Shown: positions 22,417 to 33,200, counted from the stretch's first letter. The stretch is 62,143 bases of DNA from Halomonas sp. SpR1 (GCF_031010175.1 NZ_JAUAMB010000031.1:1-62143); one strand, 5' to 3'. Translations and numbers: made by a program. Notes: a model not told the origin generated them from the sequence alone.

Positions 22417-24924
22417 ATGTCTACCCAACAGCAGTTAATCATTATTGGTAATGGTATGGTCGGCCACCACTTGGTCGAGCAGTTGGTCGATAACGGCGGG
22501 CTTGAGCGTTATCAAGTCACCGTGTTTGGCGAAGAGCGCCACCGCGCCTATGACCGAGTGCACCTATCCGAATACTTTAGCGGCCGCGATGCGGACTCGT
22601 TAGCGCTTTGCGAGGCAGATTACTACGCCGTTAGCGGTGTGGAACTGCGCACCGGCGAAGCCGTCATTGAAATCGACCGCGACCAGCAAGAAGTGGTCAC
22701 CGACCAGGGCCGTTACCCCTACGATCGCGTGGTATTGGCCACCGGCTCCTTCCCATTTGTGCCGCCGATTCCCGGTAATGACCGCGATGGCTGCCTGGTG
22801 TACCGCACCCTGGACGATTTAGACGCCATCCGAGCGGCTGCCGAAAATGCCACTACCGGCGTGGTGGTGGGTGGCGGCCTGCTCGGCTTGGAGGCGGCTA
22901 ACGCCCTGCGCGGTTTGAATCTGGATACGGCGGTGGTGGAATTCGCCTCACGCCTGATGCCTATGCAGGTGGATAGCGAAGGCGGCGAGCTACTGCGCGA
23001 AAAAATCGAAGAGCTGGGCGTACAAGTCCTCCTGGAACGGGCCACCCAGCGTATTGAGGATGGCGAAGCCAGCCGTCACCGCATGGTCTTCCAAGACGAC
23101 AAAGTGCTGGAAACCGACCTGATTGTGTTCTCCGCGGGCATCCGCCCCCGCGACCAGTTAGCCCGTGACTGTGGTCTGGAGATAGGCGAACGCGGCGGCG
23201 TGGTGGTGGATAACCAATGCCTGACCAGCGACCCGGCCATCCTGGCGATTGGCGAGGTGGCGCTGTGGAACCAGAGTATTTTTGGTCTGGTCGCCCCCGG
23301 CTATCAAATGGCCAAAACCGCCCTTTCAACGCTGACCGATGGCGATACGCAGTTTGGCGGTGCCGACATGAGCACCAAGCTCAAACTGCTCGGCGTGGAT
23401 GTGGGTTCAATCGGGGACGCCCATGGCAACCAGAACCCCGGCGCGCGGATGTTCCGCTACCTTGACCCCATCAAGCAGGAGTACCGCAAGCTGGTGGTCT
23501 CCAGCGATGGTAAAAAGCTGCTCGGCGCCATGCTGGTGGGTGACAACGGCGTTTACGACACCCTGCTGCAGTACTACTCCAACCGTATTGAGCTGCCCGA
23601 TGAGCCCGCTTCGCTGATACTGCCGCAAAGCAGTGGCGCAGCGCCCACGCTCGGCCCTGGGGCGCTCCCAGAAACCGCCACCATCTGCTCCTGCCATAAC
23701 GTTTCAAAGGGCGATATTTGCGCCTCCATTGATGCGGGTGCAATAGATCTAGGCGGGGTGAAAGGCGATACCAAAGCCAGTACCGGCTGCGGTGGCTGTA
23801 CGGCGCTACTCAAAAGTGTAGTCGACCATGAGCTGGAAGCCCGCGGCGTTGAAGTCGACAAATCGATTTGCGAGCACTTCGCCCATACCCGCCAGGAGCT
23901 TTACGACATTGTGCGCGTGGAAGGCATCAAAACCTTCAGCGAGTTGATCGCCAAACACGGCAATCAGGACACCCACTGCCTGGGCTGCGATATCTGCAAA
24001 CCCGCCGTGGCGTCCATTCTGGCCTCCTGCTTTAACGAGCCGATCACCGACGCGGCGCATATTCCCTTGCAGGATACCAATGACACCTTTATGGCCAACA
24101 TGCAGAAGAACGGCACCTACTCGGTAGTGCCCCGCGTGGCCGGTGGCGAGATCACCCCAGACAAACTGATCGTGCTGGGCGAAGTGGCCAAAAAATACAA
24201 CCTCTACTCCAAAGTCACCGGCGGCCAGCGCATCGACCTGTTCGGCGCCCGTCTGGAAGACCTGCCAGATATCTGGAGCGAGCTGATTGCTGCAGGCTTC
24301 GAGACCGGCCACGCCTACGGCAAGTCGCTGCGCACGGTGAAATCCTGCGTGGGTAGCACCTGGTGCCGCTACGGCGTGCAGGACAGCGTCGGCATGGCGA
24401 TTCAGTTGGAGAACCGCTACAAGGGCCTGCGCTCACCGCACAAAATTAAATTCGGCGTTTCCGGCTGTACCCGCGAATGCGCCGAGGCCCAGAGCAAAGA
24501 CATCGGCATTATCGCCACCGAAAACGGCTGGAACCTCTACGTTTGCGGTAACGGCGGCATGCGCCCACGCCACGCCGAACTGTTCGCCACCGATCTCGAC
24601 GACGAGCAGCTCTACCGCACCATTGACCGCTTCCTGATGTTTTACGTGCGCACCGCCGACCGGCTACAGCGCACCTCGGTATGGCGGGAAAATCTCGACG
24701 GCGGCCTGGAGTACCTCAAAGAGGTGATTCTGGAAGACAGCCTAGGCATCAACGACGAGCTGGAACGCCAGATGCAAAGTGTGGTGGATACCTACCAGTG
24801 TGAATGGGCTGACGCGATTAGCGACCCGGAGAAGCTCAAGCGCTTCCGCAGCTTCGTCAACGACGACCGCCCGGATCCGTCGATCATTATGACCTCCGAG
24901 CGCGGCCAGCTACGCCCCGCTTAA
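22417..24924 (+). CDS. nirB: Assimilatory nitrite reductase, large subunit
   Basis: The 835-residue cytoplasmic enzyme reduces nitrite to ammonium with NAD(P)H. It has an FAD domain (LIIIGNGMVGHHLVEQL), an NAD domain (VVVGGGLLGLEAANAL), a BFD-like [2Fe-2S] domain near residues 426-480 (ICSCHNVSKGDIC, STGCGGC), and sulfite/nitrite reductase repeats. Siroheme-[4Fe-4S] ligands lie in SCVGSTWCRYG and GVSGCTRECAEA. Full length is normal. GGAGG precedes the ATG. Siroheme comes through cobA in the divergent operon. Confidence 0.95.
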   Translation: MSTQQQLIIIGNGMVGHHLVEQLVDNGGLERYQVTVFGEERHRAYDRVHLSEYFSGRDADSLALCEADYYAVSGVELRTGEAVIEIDRDQQEVVTDQGRYPYDRVVLATGSFPFVPPIPGNDRDGCLVYRTLDDLDAIRAAAENATTGVVVGGGLLGLEAANALRGLNLDTAVVEFASRLMPMQVDSEGGELLREKIEELGVQVLLERATQRIEDGEASRHRMVFQDDKVLETDLIVFSAGIRPRDQLARDCGLEIGERGGVVVDNQCLTSDPAILAIGEVALWNQSIFGLVAPGYQMAKTALSTLTDGDTQFGGADMSTKLKLLGVDVGSIGDAHGNQNPGARMFRYLDPIKQEYRKLVVSSDGKKLLGAMLVGDNGVYDTLLQYYSNRIELPDEPASLILPQSSGAAPTLGPGALPETATICSCHNVSKGDICASIDAGAIDLGGVKGDTKASTGCGGCTALLKSVVDHELEARGVEVDKSICEHFAHTRQELYDIVRVEGIKTFSELIAKHGNQDTHCLGCDICKPAVASILASCFNEPITDAAHIPLQDTNDTFMANMQKNGTYSVVPRVAGGEITPDKLIVLGEVAKKYNLYSKVTGGQRIDLFGARLEDLPDIWSELIAAGFETGHAYGKSLRTVKSCVGSTWCRYGVQDSVGMAIQLENRYKGLRSPHKIKFGVSGCTRECAEAQSKDIGIIATENGWNLYVCGNGGMRPRHAELFATDLDDEQLYRTIDRFLMFYVRTADRLQRTSVWRENLDGGLEYLKEVILEDSLGINDELERQMQSVVDTYQCEWADAISDPEKLKRFRSFVNDDRPDPSIIMTSERGQLRPA

Positions 24925-24971
24925 GCGACGCTGTGCTTTTTCACGAATACTGAATAAAAACGAGGCAACCC

Positions 24972-25409
24972 ATGACCGCAACGGCACTGAAAAAAGAGAT
25001 GGATATGGCAGATTCCCCAAACAGCGAGGCTTTTGAAAACCACGCTTCTGAAAACAACACGGCGTGGCAAAAAGTCTGTACCAAGGCAGACCTCGTGGAA
25101 TATTCCGGCGTCGCTGCCTGGCTCGAAACCGCCGATGGCCCCGCTCAGGTCGCTATTTTCTATTTACCTGGGGGGCAACAAAGACAGGGGGATGAACTGT
25201 ACGCCCTCGACCACCATGATCCTTTCTCTAACGCCAACGTCATCGCCCGCGGCATCGTCGGCGACCTGAAAGGTGCAGCTGTGGTCGCCTCGCCTATCTA
25301 CAAGCAACACTTCCGTCTTGAGGACGGCCAGTGCCTGGAGGATGAAAACGTCAAGCTACGTACCTGGAAGATCGAATTTAAAGGTAGTGAGGTGTGGGTG
25401 GAGGGGTGA
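24972..25409 (+). CDS. nirD: Assimilatory nitrite reductase, small subunit
   Basis: The 145-residue protein has the Rieske-like NirD fold (WQKVCTKADLVEYSGVAAW, ALDHHDPFSNANVIARGIVG, VVASPIYKQHFRLEDGQC). As in other NirD proteins the Rieske Cys-His ligands are not conserved, so it is structural. A start at ATG 24972 gives an extra 30 polar residues; an internal ATG (MDMADS) is possible. It ends the rightward nas operon, followed by a strong hairpin. Confidence 0.9.
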   Translation: MTATALKKEMDMADSPNSEAFENHASENNTAWQKVCTKADLVEYSGVAAWLETADGPAQVAIFYLPGGQQRQGDELYALDHHDPFSNANVIARGIVGDLKGAAVVASPIYKQHFRLEDGQCLEDENVKLRTWKIEFKGSEVWVEG

Positions 25410-25425
25410 TAACACTGCTTGACTC

Positions 25426-25456
25426 TGGTAAGGGCGGCTAGCAGCCGCTCTTACCA
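25426..25456 (+). terminator. Terminator after nirD
   Basis: TGGTAAGGGCGGCT and AGCCGCTCTTACCA form a 14-bp stem (one G-U) with loop AGC, followed by a short TTATTG tail. It lies between the rightward nirD and the leftward gene ending at 25581. Confidence 0.75.
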
Positions 25457-25580
25457 TTATTGAAGCACACCACAATTTCAGCTTGCTTTAGAATCGACTG
25501 CATCTGACTATCGAAAATCGGATTGCCTTATGCAGAACCTCCTTACGCTTAGCTGACGGCAGCGCTACTATTGACGATCG

Positions 25581-27203
25581 TTATTCTTTTGAAGGGATTA
25601 CCCTCCCCCACCATTGCAAAATTTTCTTCACAGAAAAACGAGGGAGTAACGTCGTTGTTGAAGATAAAGGTTGAGTCGTATCAGCATTATCTAGCACCGT
25701 GTCACCCTGAATAACCGCGCGGGTTTTAGGCATTGGCTGCCCACCCTGCTCTGGCGGAAGGCTGATAACTTCATCCTCAATAAACGCTAACCACCACTGC
25801 TTTAGGCGGCGCCCAGGCTCACTGGTTAAGGGAAAAGCCTGTTCAACCAACAATAGCTGTGAGGCCGCATGATCATACTCTGCATGATCAAATAAAAGGC
25901 TGTTTACCGTAATAAAAAGCGTATGCCACGCTTGCAATTGGTCTTGTTCGGAGGGGTTCTGTTTCAGGTACTCGATAAATTCACTGAAGAAATTATTACT
26001 AAGCGTCATGGGGCTGCCTGCTTTTTCAAGGCGAGCATCATGTTGTCTAATATCGTTTAGTAAGTCTTGTCGCCCTCCCCCTCTTTGTATAGAGCCAGGT
26101 TCATATTTATCGCTCGCCAATGGTGCCGTCATATACACGTGGAGTTCTTGTATCAAATGTGCACGATCCAATGCATCAGGTGCATCCAGGGCTACTTCTA
26201 GCGCTAGATTAATCAAGCGCTCGTTCAGATCTCTGGTACATAGGCCAATTGATGAACTAAAATTTGCAGAGCACTCTGAAATAAGCCACATTAAATATTC
26301 ATGGGGAACAAAACGACTGCCCGCTCGATTATGAAACACTACTAATGGCTGAGCAATAGACGCCCACTTACGAGCTTTATCTTCAGTGGTGGCGACATAC
26401 TCAAAAAGTGTTTTTTCAGATTCAACTAGCTCATTCGACATCGTGTCTTCATAGGATAATCTTTTTTCAAAATCAACCGTTTGATAAATCTCATTAGATA
26501 TAGACTCAATATCTTCTTCTAACGCCGTTAGCACTTCAGCGACTTTCTTATGATAACCAGCATACAAAAAAGCAGCTAGCTGGTTATTAACAACATCAAT
26601 TTTTCTGTTTTCACTTATCGCCATTAAAGCACTGCCCAGCACAGAAGTATTATGCTGTTCAAAGACGTTCACTACCGTATGAGCAATGCACTGAACGTGC
26701 CACTCCAGGGCATCCTCAAGCTCTCCCAGAGACACTTCACTGAATTGACCGGAACGTCGTTGCTGGTTGATACTATCCAACAAAGCAGTCTTATTTAGTT
26801 GCTGCCACTCATCTAAAATATTATTCAACATATCAGGCATTAACATACTTTCGGCTGTTAAATTATGAACCGACAAGTTAAGTCTAGCCAATGGTGAGCT
26901 CAGCGCATCTTTATCAAGTTGCCCTTCAACCGCCTGAAGGGCTTGGGTAAAACCAACACCTGGCAACCACGCCACCTCTGCCTTTAAACGCATAGCTGAA
27001 TCTACTAGAATAGACTCAATCGTGTTAGTCTCCTCGTCGTTTAAGCAGGATTTCTGAATATTATGCTGCAACCTATGTTTTAAATCCGTATAGCTATTAC
27101 TGGGTGAATAGTTTAAAAAACAAAAAATATTATTGTGTAGCGAATACATGGAAACTTTATTTTCTATAAGCGCGCTTACTTGCGTCTGCATGCAACCATT
27201 CAT
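25581..27203 (-). CDS. Orphan protein of about 540 residues, AT-rich gene
   Basis: The protein is soluble-looking and largely helical, with no family that I can name. Near residues 25-75 the pattern YSPSNSYTDLKHRLQHNI followed by RLKAEVAWLPG weakly recalls J-domain-like heads of some T6SS-neighbour proteins; this is not reliable. A Pro-rich segment and a basic C-terminus (VKKILQWWGRV) end it. ATG at 27203 follows TTAGGA; the longer upstream frame has no better signal. The gene is visibly richer in A and T than its neighbours, suggesting separate acquisition. It is the last gene of the leftward T6SS run. Confidence 0.6.
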   Translation of the reverse strand: MNGCMQTQVSALIENKVSMYSLHNNIFCFLNYSPSNSYTDLKHRLQHNIQKSCLNDEETNTIESILVDSAMRLKAEVAWLPGVGFTQALQAVEGQLDKDALSSPLARLNLSVHNLTAESMLMPDMLNNILDEWQQLNKTALLDSINQQRRSGQFSEVSLGELEDALEWHVQCIAHTVVNVFEQHNTSVLGSALMAISENRKIDVVNNQLAAFLYAGYHKKVAEVLTALEEDIESISNEIYQTVDFEKRLSYEDTMSNELVESEKTLFEYVATTEDKARKWASIAQPLVVFHNRAGSRFVPHEYLMWLISECSANFSSSIGLCTRDLNERLINLALEVALDAPDALDRAHLIQELHVYMTAPLASDKYEPGSIQRGGGRQDLLNDIRQHDARLEKAGSPMTLSNNFFSEFIEYLKQNPSEQDQLQAWHTLFITVNSLLFDHAEYDHAASQLLLVEQAFPLTSEPGRRLKQWWLAFIEDEVISLPPEQGGQPMPKTRAVIQGDTVLDNADTTQPLSSTTTLLPRFSVKKILQWWGRVIPSKE

Positions 27204-27392
27204 GGTGTGTCCTAAATTAAAAGGAAAAATATTAACAGCATCAAATACCAGCACAACAAATTATCAACAACACACTTTTGTTTGCAATCACTTTTTTAAA
27301 AATGTGGCGTAGGCTAACAAATCAGCTCCAAAATCCAGCTATACTTTTAACATACAGGTCAACCCGCGACTAAATAGACAGCATTACCGTTA

Positions 27393-27791
27393 TCAGGTTT
27401 GATTCAGGCTAATCGTCAAATCGGTCTGATTATCAACGAGCGCTTTCAGCAAACCGAAAATCCCCAGCCCGACGGGCATATAAAGAATAAAGCCAAGCCC
27501 GCCAAAATAGAGAGACACTATTAGCCCCCCTATGGTATAGAGCAGCATAAAGACAACCATCGTCTTCCCGAATCGCTCTCTTTTCTTCATAACACTCGCT
27601 AGGCGATCCTTGTCTTCAGTCCCAATCAGCAGCTTGCTTTCACAACCCGGACAACTAGCCTGATTGGCTTTCAAAAGGTCGGTAATCCATTGTGACTCCT
27701 CGCAGAAACAAGAGCTGAACGAGGGACACTCAAAATCAATGTTTTCAACTAAGGCTTTCTCTTCTTTTGTGCTGACTGCATTTTCACTCAC
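27393..27791 (-). CDS. Small two-helix membrane protein with a Cys pair
   Basis: About 132 residues: a polar N-terminus with several cysteines (FECPSFSSCFCEES, then ASCPGCESK, possibly a metal-binding knuckle), then two adjacent transmembrane helices (MVVFMLLYTIGGLIVSLYF and LGFILYMPVGLGIFGLL). GTG at 27791 is best placed after GGAG; TTG at 27806 is an alternative. Its place downstream of a pore-forming effector makes an immunity role possible, but no homology supports that. Confidence 0.5.
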   Translation of the reverse strand: MSENAVSTKEEKALVENIDFECPSFSSCFCEESQWITDLLKANQASCPGCESKLLIGTEDKDRLASVMKKRERFGKTMVVFMLLYTIGGLIVSLYFGGLGFILYMPVGLGIFGLLKALVDNQTDLTISLNQT

Positions 27792-27865
27792 TGCTGTACT
27801 CTCCAATACTGAGCTATTGATGCGCTATCGTTGAACGCGCTGACTGCGCATCTACTCTCGGTGCA

Positions 27866-29001
27866 TCAAGCCGAGAAAGACGTTTGTTCTGCACCGACCT
27901 CCGCATAAACCTCGGCGAAGATAGCGGTGATCGGCCGGTTTGGCTGTTGCGCATGGCGCTGTTTGACCTCTTTTGAGAGGCGCGTGAGCGCTTCACTGGG
28001 CTTGGCCCACTGTTCTTCGGGCAGGGGTTGCGACCACTGATCAAGACTCGCTGGTAGCGTTTTCTGTCCAGCTTTTTGGAGGGCGCTTATTTCCCATTCC
28101 GCAAGGTGAAAAGGTATCGTCCACAGGTCGAGAATGTGCCACAGGTACCACATCGTGACCGCGAACAGCCCGATGTCACCTTCGCGGTAGCGGCGGTGCA
28201 ACCGGCGCCGGGCATTGTGGAAGGTGTGCACGCCCTCGTAGGGCGGATCACCGGGGCGATGTAGGCCGTGGGGGTCTTGGAGTTCCTCGCGGGTGTTGAC
28301 CTCGTACTCCATATAAGCCCGCACCGCTTCCCAAAGCCCCAACGCCAAGGGCATGCCCGGCTGTGATAATTCAATAAAGTGCTGCTGCCCTGTTTCAGGC
28401 TCGATAAAGCCTATCCCCAAGCCATACTGACGCTGCACACCGTATTGTGTTACCCCCTGCGCCTGGGTCACCCAGGCTGCCACACTCTCCCAGGGCACGG
28501 TGATAGGCGGTTTTCCGCCACCCGGCGCAAAGGCCACCTCACGGCGCTGGCGATGAAAACGCGTGGGGACAGCCTCGCGAAACTTAAAGTGGTAGTGGGC
28601 CTTAATAAACAACCCCAAAGCAAGAGTCAGCCCCCCCCCCACGCCCCCATTTTGAACCCCACATCAAAAAAAATCTTAAATTCACTGAAGAATAAATATT
28701 CTGAATTCGACGTTATAGCCGCAGAGAATGTCGGAAATACTAAAGCCATTATTAAGAAACCAATAAAAGGTATTCCTAATGTGAACTGCCAGGTAAAAGG
28801 TGTAGGAAGGCTTCCTCCGAAATCCAAATAGGCATCGTTTACTTCCCCAATCGCCTGGTTGAAATCCAATGGCGCCGCTTCCGTGGGCAAGGGAGCAGGC
28901 GACAGATAGATAACCTTACCACCTGGAAATGACTCAACATCTCCAGCCCGGTGGGGCTGAAGGATATCCGGACGCGGCGTTGGGTGTTGTTTGGCCGACA
29001 T
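27866..29001 (-). pseudogene. DUF6708-like membrane protein, copy 1, out of frame at a G10 tract
   Basis: Two frames, 29001-28627 (N-terminal, ending MGAWGGG-stop) and 28642-27866 (C-terminal), together match the intact copy at 29056-30189. They meet at ten consecutive G on the minus strand (28640-28631). Eleven or eight G would join them into one protein of about 378 residues. So this is either a phase-off gene, a recent frameshift or a homopolymer sequencing error. The N-terminus starts MSAKQHPTPRPD, like copy 2; the membrane segments differ between copies, while the C-terminal 230 residues are nearly identical. Confidence 0.75.
28631..28640. repeat. G10 homopolymer tract in copy 1
   Basis: Ten C on the plus strand (ten G on the coding strand) lie exactly where the reading frame of copy 1 breaks. 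Runs of this length are prone to slipped-strand changes. Confidence 0.85.
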
Positions 29002-29055
29002 AGGACTGCCTTAAATCAATTAATAAAGAAGAGGGTCGATATGCTGCCCACTTCG

Positions 29056-30189
29056 TCAGGCAGAGAGTGTCGTCTCCTCGGCATAGACCTCGGCGAAGAT
29101 AGCGGTGATCGGTCGGTTTGGCTGTTGCGCATGACGTTGCCTGACTTCCGCCGAGAGGCGCGTGAGCTCTGCGCTAGGCTTGGCCCACTGTTCTTCGGAC
29201 AAGGGTTGCGACCACTGATCAAGACTCGCTGGTAGCGTTTTCTGCCCGGCTTTTTGGATGACGCTTATCTCCCATTCCGCAAGGTGAAAAGGTATCGTCC
29301 ACAGGTCGAGAATGTGCCACAGGTACCACATGGTGACCGCGAACAGCCCAATGTCGCCCTCTCGGTAGCGGCGGTGCAACCGGCGCCGGGCATTGTGGAA
29401 GGTGTGCACGCCCTCGTAGGGCGGATCACCGGGGCGATGTAGGCCGTGGGGGTCTTGGAGTTCCTCGCGGGTGTTGACCTCGTACTCCATATAAGCCCGC
29501 ACCGCTTCCCAAAGCCCCAACGCCAAGGGCATGCCCGGCTGTGATAATTCAATAAAGTGCTGCTGCCCTGTTTCAGGCTCGATAAAGCCTATCCCCAAGC
29601 CATACTGACGCTGCACACCGTATTGTGTTACCCCCTGCGCCTGGGTCACCCAGGCCGCCACGCTTTCCCAGGGCACGATGATAGGCGGATTGCCATCGCC
29701 CGGCGCAAAGGCCACCTCACGGCGCTGGCGATGAAAACGGGTGGGGACAGCCTCACGGAACCTAAAGTGGTAGTGGGTTTTGATCACTAAGGCTAATAGT
29801 AATACCAATGTCGAGAACACTACGGCTTGAGCAAATACCTCATTAAAGAGCCCAGCAATCCCTGCGTAAAATAGTGCGATATCCTTCCCTATTATCCACA
29901 TTAGCCCCCCCCCCAACATTGGAATAACAAAAACCAACATTAAAAAACCTATAAAGGGTATGCCTAACGTAAACTGCCAAGTGAAGGGAGTAGGAAGACT
30001 GCCACCGAAATCCAAGTAGGCATCGTTTACTTCCCCAATCGCTTGGTTGAAATCCAAGGGGGGGGCACCCGTAGGCAAGGGGGCTGGCGACAGGTAAACA
30101 ACCTTGCCACCTGGAAAGGGCTCAATATCACCAGCCCGGTGGGGCTGGAGCATATCAGGGCGCGGGGTTGGATTTTGCTTAGCCGACAT
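29056..30189 (-). CDS. DUF6708-like membrane protein, copy 2 (intact)
   Basis: The 377-residue protein has a Pro-rich cytoplasmic start, a conserved DFNQAIGEVNDAYLDFGG stretch, two membrane regions (near residues 75-100 and 115-145), then a soluble domain (TRFHRQRREVAFAP, VPWESVAAWVT). I place it tentatively in the DUF6708 type seen beside T6SS effectors. It starts 14 bases after the VasX-like effector gene, where V. cholerae carries the membrane immunity protein TsiV2, so immunity is a fair inference. A G10 run at 29914-29905 encodes Leu-Gly-Gly-Gly-Leu in frame. Confidence 0.6.
   Translation of the reverse strand: MSAKQNPTPRPDMLQPHRAGDIEPFPGGKVVYLSPAPLPTGAPPLDFNQAIGEVNDAYLDFGGSLPTPFTWQFTLGIPFIGFLMLVFVIPMLGGGLMWIIGKDIALFYAGIAGLFNEVFAQAVVFSTLVLLLALVIKTHYHFRFREAVPTRFHRQRREVAFAPGDGNPPIIVPWESVAAWVTQAQGVTQYGVQRQYGLGIGFIEPETGQQHFIELSQPGMPLALGLWEAVRAYMEYEVNTREELQDPHGLHRPGDPPYEGVHTFHNARRRLHRRYREGDIGLFAVTMWYLWHILDLWTIPFHLAEWEISVIQKAGQKTLPASLDQWSQPLSEEQWAKPSAELTRLSAEVRQRHAQQPNRPITAIFAEVYAEETTLSA
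29905..29914. repeat. G10 homopolymer tract in copy 2 (in frame)
   Basis: Ten C on the plus strand lie inside the first membrane segment of copy 2. Unlike copy 1 the frame is kept. The tract is at a different place in the protein from the tract of copy 1. Confidence 0.85.
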
Positions 30190-30203
30190 AGCGGTGCCTT
30201 AAA

Positions 30204-33200
30204 TCAATTAAAAAGAAGGGGGTCGATTTGCTGCCAGGGAGCTTCCCCACCACGAATAGCAACATCCGATGGCGTATAATCTCCACCGCCACCCGAAGGC
30301 GACACATAAATATGGTAATCGTTGGCCTGATACTGGCCATCGCGGCCCAGCACTTCCAGCCGAACGGCAAAAACATTATGGGTTGGGCGTGCGGATATTG
30401 AGTTCAGTGGCTCGGGCTGAGGCAGGGCAAACGCGAGTGGCGCTTTATCCGCAAGGGACAAGCTTTCCACGATCTTATCGGTGGCCGTCACCCAACGCTC
30501 AGGCCGATAATCTCGGCCACCATCTTCAGGCAGTACCTGGTAGGCCCCCAGGGAAAGGCGCACCGGCGCCTTGCCGCCAAACGGCGCCGTGAGGTCTTGA
30601 AGAGTAATAGGCAAGGCGAGTTTAAAATCGACCGATATTGGCCCACTTATTTTCCTCTTCCACCAGCTGTCAGCCTCTTCAATAGTGACATTGATTTTGG
30701 GTGCCCGGGCGATCTCCTGTAACCTCAACTGATAGGCTTCAAGCGTATCATTACCGGCTTTAGAGTCATCCTGGCTCCAGGGAGTGGAAAGCAACCATTC
30801 GTCATGGCGACTAATACTGTAATAGTTAGTAAGCCAGCTCCCTCCCAGTTCAAGTATGCTAAACAAGCCCCCGGCGAGATTAAAGCGCCAAAACACTGTC
30901 CCCAGGCGCGTACCCGCCGCGGCCCACTCGGCGCCTCGGAATAACACCGAGAAACCTGTTTGTAGTGTATGGGTTAACCCATATATATTGGCGCCCAGCA
31001 TGCCACCCGCACCGATTGTACTCGCCATGGCAGCACTCTGAGCGCTACGGTTACCACTACGGACGGCTTCCTGCCATGTTCCGTGGCGGTTAGAAAAACT
31101 TGAATACGCTGCAAAAGATCCAAAGAAGTATGTAAAACCGCCAAGAAAAACATGCAGCCTTCCAAGGGAGGCGCTCACACTTTGAGCACCGGGCACATTG
31201 AAGTCACTGGCAAGCGCTTTCGCTCTAGCGCCGAGGGCAGTATCCATAATCCCCTGAGCGGCAAGAAACCCCGCACTGCCAGTCGCGACAAAACTCGTTA
31301 TAACAGGAGTCCAATCACGTTCTCCACCATTAAGATAATCTTCCACCAGTACTTTTGTAGCGTTGTATAACACTGAAAATTGAGATGCAAACACCAACAG
31401 CCCCAACCCATCCCCAGCCAGATTGACCCTCGGCGCTGCCGCAATCCCCTGGCGTATATTGCTAATTAACCTGCCCACCTCGGCCTGCTGGGCGGCGGAA
31501 AATATCGCGGTCAGACCAATGCGTCCGGGTTTAGCCCCCGCGATACGAACGCTGTTCTCGGGAAGCTCTTCGATTGGGCTAATGGCTTTAGCAAGGGCGG
31601 GCTCATGCACCGTTTGTAGTTCATGGCGCAGGCGCTTAAATTCATCAAGCAGATCTTTAGCTTCAGGGGAGCGGTGTCCGGCGGTTTTCTTCACCTCGTT
31701 GCGGCGCTTGCGTATCCTGTCGAGTTCCTCACGCAGCGCCAAGACGCGCTGCACAGTACGACGGAAATTCACTAACTCCTCTGGCGATGCCACCACAAAG
31801 GAGGCCCCCGTGCGTTGGGCGGCATCCAGAATTCTCGCTGGTAGCGCCTTGGGCAGGCGCCGGAACAGCTCCTCAATATCAGGCATCGCTTGACGGTCAA
31901 TGCTCTGATAAAACTCATCCATAACGTGGGCGATTCCCCGCGAGATAGCCGGCCCCAGGGTTTGATGGGCACTATCAGCAATAACCTGAGTATTCTCGGG
32001 CAGTGTATCAACTGCGGGTAACCGCCCCACCTCTAGGGAGGTAAGCTCACTGCGTAAATCATCCAGCTTGAGCAAGGTGCCGTAGCCAGCATTCGCAATG
32101 GTAGAGTACTGGCCGATGAAATCATTCTGGTCAGCAAGCGGCAGCGTATGGAACAGCGGTCGGTCGTAGTACGGCGCGCCCTCCAGCCAATCGGCTATCC
32201 GCTCCGTTACCTCGTCGTTGCGGCAGATATCTTTCAAGCAGCCGTACTGGGCCTTGAAGCCCTCAAGCACCTGCTCGTCAACCTGGGCATCAAAATACCA
32301 GGCAGCGTTATGGAAGCGTGTATTGCACAGCATATCGGCACGATCATCAGAGATAGTATCGAGCAAAGCATTCCAGCGCTGCAGCCGGGGGCGCTGTTTG
32401 GCGAGGAAGTCATCCATGCGCCCCCGATCAACCAACTCATTAATGCCTCGCTGTCCGATTTTACTGCCTTTCAGCAGGGCCTTGAGCCGCTCATTGTGCT
32501 CCTGCTTCATCGAGAGCAGCGCCTCGCTGTGGCGATCGACAAAGTCTCTCCCTAAGCTGTCGCTAAGACTCTCTTCGAGGTAGTAGCGATTCGTCTCTCT
32601 CTTTAACCGATCAGAGATTGTACGCGAATTAGTGAGACTCGCATCGTCACGAATGTCGTCAAGGCGCTCTTTAAGATCCTCGGGCAAGTCCGGGTCGTAG
32701 GACTGTGGCAATCTACCGGTATTACTCTCCTGATTGAGAAAATCAAGCAACTCCTGCCGAACCTCACTTTGCCGCGGCTCCTCCATCGCGGCCACTTCGT
32801 CCAGCATCGCCTGAACGGCTGGATCATCGGACATCTGTCGCATGTCGTCCAATGACGCTTCGTTCAGTTGGGAGAGCGACTCTATATAGCAGGCCAGCAT
32901 GTAATCCCGCTCGGTACGCCCCTCCTTCTCAGTAGCCCACTGCTCTATCCACCCCACAACTTCATCTTGGAACTGAGCCAAATCACGCATCACGCCAATA
33001 TCATCGCGCGCAATCAGGCAAAGACACTCGTCGCGATCCTCGACCTCATGCTGAGCTAGCAGCTTGCCTAAACGTGTTTTGTGGTAGTAGTGATCATTTT
33101 CCCAGAGATAGGGCTCCGCCTCATGCTCGTAACCTTCTTCCGGCACCTCTAGCTCGGCGTCTTCTGCAAACTCGGCTACCCACTCTTCTGCCTGGGCTGT

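Larger units (their letters stand above)
27866..30189. repeat. Tandem gene duplication, about 1.18-kb period
   Basis: The blocks around 27890-28610 and 29068-29790 are nearly identical at an offset of about 1178 bases. Runs such as 28201-28460 and 29379-29638 show almost no differences. The segment encoding the membrane helices (28640-28800 versus 29790-29960) has diverged. This pattern suggests duplication followed by gene conversion of the C-terminal half, or replacement of the membrane part. Confidence 0.85.
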
